This document shows, piece after piece, positions 34,307 to 47,400 of a stretch of 64,000 nucleotides of DNA. Source of the stretch: Anthoceros angustus (taxonomy: Eukaryota; Streptophyta; Anthocerotopsida; Anthocerotales; Anthocerotaceae); the NCBI GenBank assembly GCA_010909165.1, contig MU008160.1, positions 1,426,001 through 1,490,000 of the forward strand, read 5' to 3'. Both the position numbers and the translations under genes were made by a program. Position 1 is the stretch's first letter, and each line of letters starts with the position of its first letter. The notes under the pieces are model-generated. The model did not search any database. It was not told where the DNA came from and worked only from the letters and a program-made list of their open reading frames with translations.

Positions 34307-35278
34307 CTACCTAACTAGATACACTCCAAAACTAGACACCTAAGCTATGGTTAGTCCCCTATAACCTTGTGTTTCATTCCCGACAGCGGCCAAAATGTGG
34401 AATGGGTTTTGCATCGAAGGCAAAGAGGCCACATTTACCCTCTATGTCGTTATAGTCCTAGGATTCGATCCCAAGGGAATGGTGTTGTGTCAAGGTGTGC
34501 TAAATCTATGGATTCTAGACCTACCCGTCGCTCACTACCCCACCTTCTCCTACCTTCCAAACCCACCAGTGGTAGACTCGGCCACCGTGGCGGTTCGCAA
34601 CGTGGCGGGTCCCACCTGCGCCGCCTTCGCGAGTCTATTAAATCACCGGCTTCTCTAACACGGACCTAGGGGCTATGGGACACCATACGCCTCCTCACCT
34701 TACGGAATTTGCGATTCCACCACACGCTTCCACTCCCCCTACGCGTTTCCGATTTTCCCTCACACGCTCTCACAATCCCTCGGTAGCGCACACAACTACC
34801 CCTCAGGAACCTTTCCCTTCCCAATGAACTCTCCCTCGTCTCACGGGCCACAGACCCTCCTTGGGCCACAGACCCCTCTCTCATGGAATGAACACACAGT
34901 GGCGGCGGTTGGAAGAGGTCGATGGATGGAATTGGTCCGAGGTTCCTTGGCGGTGGTACCTCGTCCAAGTCCGAGGTTGGGGATCTTGCTCCAACAAGAT
35001 CGGACCCCCGTCCCCTGGTTGCTTCCTTACTTCCCTTCTCCTCCCAACGGGTGCGTCTTCCGGCTGGATCCTCCTCAACTCGCGGTTTGCAACCCTTTTC
35101 AACCTTTCCAGTGCTTGGCGTTGTCGCTTCTCGTGTGGCCTTCCGTCCCGACTTGACTCTGAACCCTCGACTCAACCGTGGCATCCATCTACCTAACTAG
35201 ATACACTCCAAAACTAGACACCTAAGCTATGGTTAGTCCCCTATAACCTTGACGGTTTCATTCCCGACAGCGCCAAAA

Positions 35279-38200
35279 TGTGGAATGGGTTTTGCATCCG
35301 AAGGCGCAAAGAGGCCACATTTACCCTCTATGTCGTTATAGTCCTAGGATTCGATCCCAAGGGAATGGTGTTGTGTCAAGGTGTGCTAAATCTATGGATT
35401 CTAGACCTACCCGTCGCTCACTACCCCACCTTCTCCGGCTACCACCAAACCCACCATGGTAGACTCGGCCACCGCGTGGCGGTTACATGGCGGGTCCCAC
35501 CAAGCCCGCCTTTCGAGTCTATCACCGGCTTCTCTAACACGGACCTAGGGGCTATGGGCGGACACCTATATCGCCTCACCTTACGGAATTCTGCGATTCC
35601 ACCACACGCTTCCTCCCCTACGCGTTTCCGATTTTCCCTCACGCTCTCACAATCCCTCCCAGTAGCACACAACTACCCCTCAGGAACCTTTCCCTTCCCA
35701 ATGAACTCTCCCTCGTCTCACGGGCCCCCTTGGGCCACACAGACCCTCCTTGGGCCACACACCCCTCTCATGGAATGAACACAGTGGCGGCGGTTGGAAA
35801 GAGGATCGGGAAAACCCGGTCGGTGCTTGGGCGATTCGCCTTCCGGATTCCGCCTCGGCCGTCGGCAATCCTACCTCTTTTCCGTGGCGCGCCTTCCGTT
35901 ACCCAGGCGTGGAGCTTGGCCACTCCGCTCTCGACCATCCGAGATCTTCCGGCCTTCTTGTGACGAAGGCGGTGCGAACCCGTTTGATCTTGACGGACGT
36001 CTCCAATCAACCCCACTCGGCGGTTCGATACGGAAGTTCACACAATCGTCGCCTTGAGAGACACCCAAAGGGTCTCTTATACATCTGGTGTGGTCCAACA
36101 CGACTCACTTCTCTTTAGTGTCTAAAATTGTAGCTCCTACCACGGCGCCTTACCAATCTAAGCAACATGACTCTGGTGATGGAACTCCCTATCCTCGCTT
36201 TGAAAAACCCGGTCCTAGGCTATCGCGACTCCCTAAAATCAGCTGCCGCCTCGCGATTCTTGCCTCGCCCCTCGGCCCATGGGGACCCCTCTCGCTCTTG
36301 ACCTCGCCTGATCCGCGATTTTCCCCACAACCTCCACCTCGCTCTCACTCCTGAATTTCCCTCGCGCCTTCCGCGGACGTTGCCTTTGTACCTCTATGTC
36401 CATTGTCCGCTCCTCCTCATTTGGACAACCATACTGTGCTCCTCCCTCCATGCTCGCTGCGCCTCGCTCATCTCTTCCGGCACCACTTGCGGAGGATAGG
36501 CGCCCGCTCCTACTCGAAGGAACCAGTAGCGCTGTGGCGGTCAAGATGTCTGACCGGTGGTTTACGCCCCTCTGTCCCAACAACCACATACACGTTTAGA
36601 GTGAGCACCGCTCACCATGCGGCGGGGACATGAGCATCCTCATCCGGACGCCGTAGCTGTCGCCCTTGATACGGTCCTTACCCTCTCCTCCGTGGACAAT
36701 CCACAGGCGGCTGTTGATTCTCCGGGATCATCCCTCCATCTGCGACACTCCGTCGGTGACTTCCCCACCTCGGTTCCCGTTCCACGGTGGCTGGTTTAGC
36801 CACCGTGGTGGTTCTTGACTCTGCGGTGGTTGTTGCTCGGCCTTTCTTGGTTTGGCCACCTCTCTCTTGACTCGGCCCTAACCCGTCTCTTTCCGCTTGT
36901 ACCTCTCCGACTTCTTGAATTTCTCCAAGGCGCCATCGCTTCCACACTCTGGACTCGCGAGACCTCATCACAGCTCTTCAATTGTAGCATCGCCCCTTGA
37001 CTGATTTACTAAAGCTTCTGAGTGGACATGTCCCTCGCTCCTGTGCCTTGCATAAGGCCGCCGCACTCCGTCTGCGCTCCTCGGCCTTGCTCTCGCCTTC
37101 GGGCTCTCCAACTTCTCCTTGAGCAACTTCTCCTGTTGGCCTTGCACACTCGGCCAAGTGAGAGCCATGGGCTTGATCGAGGAGATCCTGCGTCGTGCCA
37201 TGGCGAAGTCAAACCACCGCAAATCCCCAAATTGGGCTGTCCCTTGCCCATCCGCCTCCACAACAATTCTCGTGTCGGTGTCTCCTATCCCCACCTCGGT
37301 AGGACGGTTCGGTGAAATGTCGCCAAAAATGTCCGGAGCTCGTTGCGGTCTCGGCGAAGTTAACCCCTCCTCTCCTAGGGGTTGGTGCCTTGCCTCTTCC
37401 CCGCATTCTCCCCTAGCGGCGTTCATCCCTGCACACAGGAGGGAGCAACTTGCCATTTCCCCTTTACTTTCTCCTCCTTTACCCGCGTTCCTGCTGCCGT
37501 CTTCGACCTGGTGACCCTGGGTGTGGCTGTGGGTTCCTCCTCTGCTGGTGCCTCCCTTCTTCGCCGATCCCCGTTCGACCGTTGCCGCCCTTCGCTTCTT
37601 ACCCTTGGAAACTTCCCCACCCTCTTCCGAACCTTCCAGGGAAGCGCACTCCCAACTGCTGGAATCCTTGCCCGAATCCTCCTTCAATTCCTCCTCTTCT
37701 ACCTTGAGTTCCGGCCGGCTTCCAACCATGCAGGCGGACGACTTCAACTCGTTAAACACCGGAATGCAAATACATGAATCGAGAAAAGGCGAAATCAAGG
37801 AGGGCCGAGGGAAGAAAGTAAATTCGCCTTCTCCTCACAGGCTCTTTCGAAAATCATCCTCCCCAATCAATTTGTGTACCCTTGACCACCTCGTGAAGAA
37901 AAACCAAGAAGTGATCCGCCATATGATCCGGCTTAGGTTACAGGAAACACAAAATCCATTTGGCCAATCCCACCAGTGCAGACACGAGTTGGCGAGTCAC
38001 CCGACCATTGTTCACTCTCACTTCCCAGGCTTCATGGCGCGGCCTGCTTTCAAGGTCTTCTTTCAGGGTCAATCACCAAGCTCCCATCCTCGATGCTTCT
38101 CGCCCATACCTTTGCTCGAAGAGGCCAAATCCAGTTCTGCGGCCTTTTCCTCGCGTCACCCTCTTGCGACTTGGTCCTTAATTGCGGGCGCACTCTTGCA

Positions 38201-39980
38201 CCAATGCGGTACGTAGCACCATTTCTTCTCCATGAACTTGACCCGGCTCACGCACGGTGCCGGCTCTCACTTTCCGATGGTCCATGTTGGGCCGCTGCGT
38301 CTGCCATGGCGAAGTCAAACCAAATCCCCAAATTGGGCTGTCCCTTGCCCATCCGCCTCCACAACAATTCTCGTGTCGGCGGTGTCTCCTATCCCCACCT
38401 CGGTAGGACGGTTCGGTGAAATGTCGCCAAAAATGTGTCCGGAGCTCGTTGCGGTCTCGGAAGTTAACCCCTCCTCTCCTAGGGGTTGATGCCTTGCCTC
38501 TTCCCGCTTCATTCTCCCCTAGCGGCGTTCATCCCTGCACAGGAGGGAGCAACTTGCCATTTCCCTTTATTTTCTCCTCCTTTACCGCGTTCTGCTGCGT
38601 CTTGACTGGTGACCACAGGTGTGGCTGTGGGTTCCTCCTCTCCTAGGGGTTGGTGCCTCCCCTTTTCGCCGATCCCCGTTCGTTGCCGCCCTTCGCTTCT
38701 TACCCTTGGAAACTTCCCCACCCTCTTAGAACCTTCGAGCGCACTCCCAAGCTGGAATCCTTGCGAATCCTCCTTCAATTCCTCCTCTTCTACCTTGAGT
38801 TCCGCCGGCTTCCAACCATGCAGGCGGACCGACTTCAACTCAGTTAAACACGGAATGCGCAAATACATGAATCGAAAAGCGAAATCAAGGAGGGCCGAGG
38901 GAAGAGAGAGTAAATTCGCCTTCTCCTCAGGCTCTTTGAAAATCATCCTCCCCAATCAATTTGTGTACCCTTGACCACCTCGTGAAGAAAAACCAAGAAG
39001 TGATCCGCCATATGATCCGACTTAGGTTACGTAGGAAACACAAAATCCATTTGGCCAATCCATTTGACACGAGTTGGCGAGTCACCCATTGTTCACTCTC
39101 ACTTCCCGAGGCTTCATGGCGCGGCCTGCGGCTTTCAAGGTCTTCTTTGGGGTCAATCACCAAGCTCCCATCCTCGATGCTTCGCCCGCTCGAAGAGGCC
39201 AAATCCAGTTCTGCGGCCTTTTCCTCGCGTCACCCTCTTGCGACTTGGTCCTTAATTGCGGGCGCACTCTTGCACCAATGCATCGTAGCACCATTTCTTC
39301 TCCATGAACTTGACCAGCTCCTGCACGGTGCCGGCTCTCACTTTCCGATGGTCCATGTTGGGCCCTGCGTGAGTGAGATTTCGGCCGCTCGGGCGCCATC
39401 TCCTTCTCTCGTTGTTTCCCAAAACAAAACCTCGACTACCTGCGGATCAGTCGGAAGAGAAAAAAAAAATCGAGCCGCCCTCGCGCTCCTTCCACGCCTC
39501 CTCGCGAACTTGCGCCGCGATTCTCTCCTCCGCCGCCGCCGCTCACGATCGTCGCGCGCCTTCCTCCTGCAGTGAGGCGGTGATTTGGCTGGCGTGGTAT
39601 GCCGCGCCCCTCTTCTGCGCTCCGCTCATTGCCCCTCACGGAAAGTCGCGACCTCAGTCTTGGGTGTGCCCTTCTCCCGATTGCGCTCCGTGGTAGTCCC
39701 GCTCCGCCACTAGGGTTGTAAATTCCCACAGTGCATGCGTCCGTTTCGGCCACCGTGGTGGAACTAGCCACCACCCTTGACTACACTGGCGGCATATTGT
39801 GAGCATCCCTAGCATATATAGACACCTTTTATTCTAAAATTCCCAATACCCAAGGACTCTATTTCTACCCCACCTCGGGGTCAAACCTAAGGGTCGAAAA
39901 ATTATTATTATCTCCAAGGGCCAAGGACCATTCCGTATAAAAGACGACTCGACGATTCTCAAAGCACTGCTATTCTAACA
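35279..39980 (-). repeat. candidate 4.7-kb LTR A
   Basis: On the minus strand it starts TGTTAGAATAGCAG at 39,980 and ends CCATTCCACA at 35,279, directly followed by TTTTGGCGCTGTCGGGAATG, a Ty3/gypsy-type primer-site motif. A TATA box (TCTATATATGC) lies near 39,820. The same boundaries occur at 55,341 and 50,841 in block B. The right boundary is uncertain because no clean polypurine tract precedes it; a second copy of the 3' end lies at 34,396. Confidence 0.5.
36600..39399 (-). CDS. open reading region inside LTR A (unknown protein, decayed)
   Basis: From a minus-strand ATG at 39,399 (MAPERPKSHSRRAQHGPSES) text continues through DHFLVFL-like and TQIDWGG-like motifs near 38,960-38,990, LKVEEEELKEDS (37,700), and a coiled-coil-like part RGDATIEELQDEVSRVQ (36,990). 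The longest clean piece is 36,968-37,798 (276 aa). Homologous starts occur in block B (ATG at 54,743) and in region C (ATG at 48,271, MAPKKNLLAIEA), so it is conserved in the family. It may be a gag-like or accessory retroelement protein. I cannot assign a function. Confidence 0.45.
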
Positions 39981-39999
39981 TCAAAACAAAAAAATCGTT

Positions 40000-42500
40000 C
40001 ATCGACACTTGAGGCGGGGTTAGTGCACATGTGGTCTTCCACATACTCCCTTCTCATTTGTTGGCGTCCTCGCCAACTTATTGGTAATATTTCTTGACCC
40101 GCCAACCGTTGGCGTTGGCAGTGGTGCACTCTTGAGTTGAATTGATCCGTTGTCGAAAACTTAAAACTACGAAGGGCCCCATCCATCGAGATGTAATTTA
40201 CGGAAAATGCATGTATCGGTTATCATATAGTAAAGCGGATCCCGGGAACAACGTATTCTTGGCTTCAATCTCTTGTCGTGCCACTCCTTCCTCCTTCTTT
40301 GGACATCCCGCATAACTTGGAGGCTTGTTCTCTGTCCTCCGTGTGTCGTCTGAAACCCACCAACCTTTCCAAGACTTTCCTCCACGGCATTCGACTTGGT
40401 TCCTGTATTCTCGGGGTGGGAACTTGAATTCTATTGGCATATGACGAATGCCGTAAGTAAGATAATACGGGTTTCTTTGCGTTGTCACTTTTCCATGATC
40501 CAGTGCACAGTCTTGAATGCGATTTCATATCGATCCCGCATAGGCGGTGAGTTTGGTTAGGATCTTGCACAACAAGCCATTTGCCTTTCCGTGATTGGCT
40601 TTTGGGTTATAAGGCGTGGACTTCACTGGCGGCGTTGAAGTGGTTGGTCATGTTGGAGATTACACGATTGAAATGTGTTCCTCTGTCCGGCTCCGGTAGC
40701 GCCATATCGGTGATGATTTGCTCGAGCAGAATCGCGGCGTGCGCGAATCTACCGGCACATGCTTCTACCATCCGTCTGCATGGCCACGGGATGTATTGGT
40801 TTTGGCGAGCCTTGGTTTTGTGGATAGGACCGACAAAATCGATTCCCCATTTCTCGAATGGTGCGGTGCAAGTATGGGGACAAGGGGCCATTGGGTTGTT
40901 CTTTGTTGGCTTGCCGACCCTTTGGCAAGCGTCACGGCTTCACGAACTCCTTGGCATCCTTGTACATTGTAGGCCACCAATAGCCGACCTCAAAATTTTC
41001 CGCATGTGACATGCGGCATAATGACCTCCGCCTCTTCTTCGTGTAAAGAGCTCGGGACTCGCTCACACCTTGATGCGTACCCATAACCGCTCCCCGTCCG
41101 GATGACTCGGTATAAATTCATATTGTGCCGTGTAGAATGGTGGAGTAGTGGAATGACGCTTTGAATCATGTCTTGGAAAATGTGGAGGAATTTGGCTGTG
41201 CCAAGATAATCGTATATCTCACGATATGTTGGTCTTAAGCCACCCTCCCTTCTCAATCGATCTTGGCTCCCTCCTTCCGGAGGCTTCACTCGTTGGTTTG
41301 CAACTCCTATGACAGTGTCTCATCGGGAAAGTCGTCTTCTGGTCCTTTCCACCTTCCTGTTTTCAATCGAGATATGAAGTCGGCATTGATATGCTTCCTA
41401 CCTCTCTCGTTTCCTTTGTGAAGGTAAACTCACAGCGGCAAGATCCGGTATCGTCCGAAAGGTCGAGTTTATTCACAAGGTGTTTCAAGGCAAAGTGGTC
41501 AACATGGAACACAAATTCATACGAGAGGAGGTAGTGTCGAATTTCGACCGAGTAAACCATTCCCGATTGCTTGGCGCTCCGTGGTGGTATACTTTCGCTC
41601 GCGTCCGTTAGTTGTCTCGGCATAGTAGATCGGAAAATCCTTCTTCTTCTCATCCGGCTAAGGGTACCCAATTGCAAATCTTTGAAACATCAGCAGCGTG
41701 GAACTTCTTACTCGATCCGGTCCTTTAGCGTGGGGCTGTCGATGTAATGCGTAAGTCACGAAATGCTTCCTCCGTTCGTCCACTCCACTCCGATCCTTCC
41801 TTAACAAGCTCGTTAGTGGGGCGGCCGCTTGGCGAAATTTGGAGCAAGCGTCTATAATATCCGATTCCCGGAACCCGGAGTTCCTTTAGCGTTATTGGTG
41901 CTCTAAGGGTGGCGATGACCTTTACCTTGTCCGGATCTACTTCTATACCTCGGCTTGAAAATTCGATGCAGAATTCCTCGACATGCAGTAGCACTTTTAC
42001 GGATGCGGCATAATTGCGTGGCTCGGCTCCGAACGGTGCGGCGGATGGTCCCAGACCCGAATCACAGTCGTCGGAAAACTTCCATAAAGTCGCGGAGGAA
42101 GTCCTTGAAAATTTTGACGATGGCTCGCATGAAGGACCCAGTGCTCCGTCAACCCCGTGCGCTGCGCTTGTAAGCATATGTCCCCAGTCGGTTGTAAAAG
42201 CGGTGAGGCCAATCGCTCTCCCTAAGGTGCGGTGATTATACCCAGTACCGTCTAGGAATGAATCGCCATTACACTGCGACGGATCCGAGGATATTATCGA
42301 TGAAGGGTAGCGGAAAGTGATCCTTCTTGGTGACCTTATTCAACCTTCTCCGATCCGACAAACTCGGATTTTGCACAGGCGCCTCTTAGTACTACCACTA
42401 TTGGAGCCACCCATTCGGTATTGACTATAGGATAGATCACGTCGCCTTGAGGTACATCTCCAAGCGATCCTTTACCTTGAGGAGTACTTGGATTTAACTT
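40000..42500 (-). pseudogene. Ty3/gypsy pol: reverse transcriptase, RNase H, integrase (decayed)
   Basis: Minus-strand order is right to left. Reverse transcriptase remnants lie at 42,300-41,740 (FCIEFSSRGIEVDPDKVKVI, then KELRVPGIGYYRR). RNase H follows at 41,680-41,360 (YEFVFHVDHFALKHLVNK). Integrase covers 41,250-40,200 (CQRVGKPTKN, FEKWGIDFVGPIHKT, HFNAAS). NPYYLTYGIRHMPIEF and an end like SWRGRQQMRREYVEDH close it. Stops and frame shifts are frequent, and the YxDD core is not intact. This is the only pol for the minus-strand elements in the nest. Confidence 0.8.
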
Positions 42501-43036
42501 GTCTTGTGGAATCCTTGGGATTGCTCACGGTTCCGAGTCAATCCTATGCTCGCCCATTCTTTGGGGATCCCTTCATGTCTGTCCTCGGCGAAAACATCGA
42601 TGAATTACGCAGCGGTTGCTTCATTCCTTCCTCCAACGCCGCATCCATTGTTACGGAGAATTTGAGCACCTTCCGGAAGAACCTCAACGTCCTTGACTTC
42701 ATCGGCTGTACCACTCGCGCTCTCGGTGCGGTGCTAACCCCGAATCCTTCTTACGGCTCCCGGTTCCTCTTCTCTCATGCCCCATTCCCTAAACAAATCC
42801 TCCGGCGTGAGCTGCGTGGCGCCTCCTCCGCTTTCTCCACTGCTTTTAGAATCCGCGGACCCCTTCCGGAGCATTCGGCGGTTACCCGTAACGACCCTCG
42901 GGTTAATTGTATATGGGATATCTCTGCGGTAGTCCGCTCCTCATCGACCATGAGATGTGCGAGCAGGAACCTATCTTCCTCTTGCATCTCCCGGACGTGT
43001 CCTCTGCCGAGTGTACCCTTACATTTGATTGGAGTT

Positions 43037-44408
43037 TCACCGCATACATGTCCTTACTCCACGATAGGCACATCCTTCCCTCCTTGGTCTTGGGATCCCA
43101 TTCCAGCGGTTTAAAACCGACTTCCTTCCGCCCACTTGGCGTGCATTGCGATCGTACATCCATGTTCGGCCAATTAGGACGTCGTGCCACAGCGATTTTC
43201 TTTGGATGACTACATAATCCATCAAGTAGGGATGGTTCCAATGGTCGTTAGCACCCTGTCGGTTCCCCACGGCACCATTACGGACATGTCGGCTAGCCTC
43301 AAAACCTTGGTAGTATGTTCAATATCCAAGCCCAATTTCCTAGCCGTGTCTTACGTCATAATATTTACACCGTGTCGAGAGGCACTCCTTTGATGACACA
43401 TCCGAAATTTCCACAGGTTGGTGGGCCTTGATCCACCATGGATACCAAGTTCACATGGCGGCGAAATTTGGTATAGGAACATTGCGCCTCTTTTGGGTTG
43501 CGCCTCTTTTAACGCCCTCGATCATTGCCTATACTGGATTGTCTCGGAGGAGTTGTCGAATGTGATCATGAAATGTTGGTCCATGATGGCCTCGGCGAGA
43601 TTGAAAGAAGCGGTGGCCGCGACCTTGCCATCCGAGTTTGGTTGGTTGTGGGTTCCGGTTCGTCATGACTTGGGATGCGGTGGCCCTTCCGGTGGGGTGG
43701 TGGACTCCCACAGGGTGGTGGAAATCGACACCCCCCCTTTTCCCCGTAGCCTCCTTGCCAATTCTTCTTGTATCATATCCATGACTTCGCCCGTCGTCCG
43801 GTGGAAACCCTAACTCGGTTCGGTAACTTTCTCGAAATCGGTAGGGTTCCACCCCTTCTCGTGACCCTTCATTCACCTTTCCGCCCATTGGAACACTCAA
43901 TGTCTCATGCATCACTCTTTTGCACATATGGTCCATCCAGCCAAGTCACTGCGGGACTTGTTTTTTAAATCTTTGGCGTTCCGGTGTTGGTATTTCCCCA
44001 TGGTGGCGACACTCTCTCCCTCATCGATCCGTGGTCGTATCCGCCTCCTTTCTTCTTTTCCCCATCGCCTCTCTTTTGCTTTTGTGCTCCTTGTTCTATG
44101 ACCATGGCGGAGGCTTCCCCATAATAATCGCTTCTCTCTAATCCTCAAGCTCCTCGGGGTTCCAATCTCGGCATCCTCCCATACCGCCATAAGTCGTCCT
44201 CAACATGCATGGCGGACCGGACTTGGGTTTGGTCGGTGAACTCACGGGTGGGCTGCGCGATCCTCACCGTCTTTACGGGGCTTTGGCGAGCACACTTCCG
44301 CCAAATGCCCTGCTTGCTACAATCTTGACATAGTTTATCAAAATCTCCATTGCCTTGTGAGTTGGATAAGGCAATGTCGCATAGTGTCAAGGTTGCATTG
44401 TAGCACAA
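43037..44408 (-). pseudogene. Ty3/gypsy gag end and protease (decayed)
   Basis: A minus-strand segment starting at 44,408 holds CQDCSKQGIWRKCARQ, a possible zinc-knuckle remnant. After about 1 kb of broken text, 43,270-43,150 reads DVLIGRTWMYDRNARQVGG, which resembles the end of a gypsy retropepsin (LLGRPWLYD type). It lies between an LTR-like end at about 44,480 and the pol remnants, as expected for gag-protease. Confidence 0.55.
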
Positions 44409-44479
44409 CCGGTGCCCATTGGATTGTTACCACTTGGTGATTCTGACGCCTACCCAAGTGGAGTTCGTAGTGTGGGTGA

Positions 44480-47400
44480 TTTCTAAACCAAGTGGTCACA
44501 AGAGGCCACATTTACCCTCTTTATCGTTGTAGACTTGAGATTCGTACCCAAGGGAGTGATTTCGTGTCAAGACAACCAAAACATAGCCAATCCAACCAAA
44601 ACACGGACATACAAAACATCTAGCGACTCTGAGACCAAGCTACTATCCTAACAACACTCGGACACATGGCTATCTTAGCCACGCGACCTGTTGCTACCTT
44701 AGCAGCAGACGCCAGTTGCTATCTTAGCAACCACCCTCTATTTTAGTAGGCGGGGCCCATCTCGGGTTCGGGCACAGCTATTAATAGAAGGTGGGGGCCC
44801 ACTTGGGGTCCAAGTGGGTAAGATTGGACACCCTCTCTCTTATCCTTCCACAAAGTCGAGATCCACCAATCGAGTTACCGATCACACACCTCCTGCAGTA
44901 GCGCTTCCCGGATCTCTCTTTCTTCCCTCAACCTTTCAGCTTTCCTCCCAAGCTTCATACAGTCCTCCCAGGCTCTCACGGCTCACAGGTACCTCTTGCC
45001 TCTCTCTCCATACTCCCCAAGTTTCTCTGCAACCCCTTCCGCTCCTTGTTCTCACACCTCACGGCCTCATTCAATCTCCACTTTCTCGGCCAAACATCAC
45101 TTACAGTCTTCTCCAATCCCTCTTACTTCTCTCACAGCCAATCAACTCTCCATGTCCGGCATTTCCACTCCTCTCACAGTTCACTTTTGCTCACATTTTC
45201 CAAGCATACAAACCCAGTTCCGTCTCACTTGACCTTCTCTTCCACCCACACGGGCTCCCGCCTTGTCTCCTTTTCCCACATGACCTCCGACACCACAGAA
45301 AAACTCAAACACAAGGTGAGTACTAGACAAGTGAAGGGAATGAGTAAGGAATGGGCCTCCCGGCTTCACAACCCCTTCCTCTTATCCTTGGGAACTCCCC
45401 AAGGAGACCACAGTTCCCTCCTTGCTTTCCACCACTCTTGCGGATCTGGTCACACGGATCTGGGCAACAGTAGTCTTCTCGGCTCCTCACAGCGCGGAGA
45501 AGCAGTGCCTAGACTCAGCTTGGGGTCAGTACCCCAAACCCCGTGCTCAAACACCGAGACTTTAGGCCAACATTGCTTGCATTTCATCAAGAGGCTGCCT
45601 CTTATACCCAAGATCGCCCACAAAAGTAGCTTGGCTACTTGCCAAAATACCAATCGGTCTTAGCCTACCAATCCTAGAGGCCTATCTCTTAATTCTATCC
45701 ACTATGAGGAAGATCAGTCTATAACACATGGGCCTTCATCTATTTGAGGCCACCCTATTATCCCTCACAGGCCTCCTAGGCCGCCTAGCCCATGTTCTCC
45801 TCTTGCTCTTCGCCCTCTTGGCTGGTTGGGCAATCTCTCCCACAAAATCTCCACTTCCTCAGCTGGACTCTTCCCTCTCTTGTGCTCGCCGCATGGTACT
45901 CCTCCTCGGTGAGCTCTTGAATCCTGGATGGGTCGGTGAAAGTCTCCTCCGTGAGTCCAACCCATAGGTAGGATCCGGTGCCGTCAAGGCATGGATCAAG
46001 TACCTCCATGTCCCTCCGCTCCCCGGCTTTTGTCCTCCTCACGATCTTGATTGCCTTTCTTCCATTTAGTGGCTTTGGTCTTGGAGCTTACAGTTGTTGC
46101 TTCCCTTAGCAGTGCAGGCTTGCTTCCCTAGCAACGGCTTCGGTTGCTTGCATTTCATCAAGAGGCTGCCTCTTATACCCAAGATCGACCCACAAAAGTA
46201 GCTGCTTGCCAAAATACCAATCGGTCCTAGCCTACCCGTCCTAGAGGCCTATCTCTTAATTCTATCCACTATGAGGAAGATCGATCTATAACACATGGGC
46301 CTTCATCTATTTGAGCCACTTACCCTATTATCCCTCCACAGGCCTCCTAGGCCGCCTAGGCCATGTTCTCCTCTTGCTCTTCGCCCTCTTGGCTGGTTGG
46401 GCAATCTCTCCCACAAAATCTCCACTTCCTCGAGCTGGACTCTTCCCTCTCTTGTGCTCGCCGCATAGCCTAGTACTCCTCCTCGGTGAGCTCTTGAATC
46501 CTGGATGGGTCGGTGAAAGTCTCCTCCGTAGAGTCCAACCCATAGGTAGGATCCGGTGCCGTCAAGGCATGGATCAAGTACCTCCATGTCCCTCCGCTCC
46601 CCGCTTTGTTTGTCCTCCCCCTCCAGTCTTACTGCCCTTTCTTCCTTCTGGCTTTGGTCTTGGAGCTTATTCTGATTGTTGCTTCCCTAGCAGTGCAGGC
46701 TGTTGCTTCCCTAACAGCGGCTTGATTGCTTAGCAACCTCCTCCATTGCTTCGACCTTGATTCTTCCATAGAGCCTCTGCCTCTTCCACGGTGGCCCTCC
46801 TTGCAATCCACAGCCCTCTTGGCCTCCTTCCACCTTTCCTAGCCTCGTCCCTCTCCTTCTGGCGCTCGGCGAGGCATCCGAGGTTTCGGCTGCACTTGTG
46901 CATCGAAATAACATTACGCAGCTCTCCTATGGTGCTCGTGTGTCGGAGGCGAGCCATGAGGCTTCTGGTCCTTAGACTTGCAACTCCTCTCGGACCTTCC
47001 CTATTTCCACTTCCAAGGCTTGGCGTCCCTCCAAAACCTCCTTCTCCTTCTTCATCTTGGAGCTCCTCCATTTGCTCCTGTTGCTTCCTTCTGCTGTAAA
47101 CCTAACAAGGAGAGGACGAGCTATCGATCTTCCATCTAGCCACAGTGCGTGCCATGAAACCAACTCACGAGGGTGATGTTAGGTCCCGGACCTTCTTGGG
47201 AATGGGCTCCCTCCTTCCTGTCATGGTGGCCGCCCCTGTCACAACTTCCGGGTATACTTGAAAGCCACCCGTTGAGCAGTGTACTTTCTCGGATCACTCG
47301 GCATGCCCAAGGGTTGGTGATTCCTCTGTTGACTGTGGTTTCCCACAGGCTCTGGGATATTGGTCTTTGCCAGCCTTGCCCTTGTCTTGCTTCATCGGGT

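Larger units (their letters stand above)
33000..40047 (-). mobile_element. Ty3/gypsy block A (minus strand): LTR-like region plus gag
   Basis: The block is collinear with block B (about 49,300-55,395) through its whole length, from a zinc-knuckle end of gag on the left to a pol tail on the right. A is longer because it holds two internal tandem duplications that B lacks: about 870 bp (34,047-34,915 repeated at 34,917-35,800) and about 1.09 kb (about 37,200-38,290 repeated at about 38,290-39,290). Confidence 0.8.

Noticed and set aside
36968-37798. 276-codon minus-strand frame as a host gene
   Set aside because: It lies inside a repeated retroelement block and its copies (38.5-39.0 kb and 53.3-54.1 kb) are frame-broken in different places.
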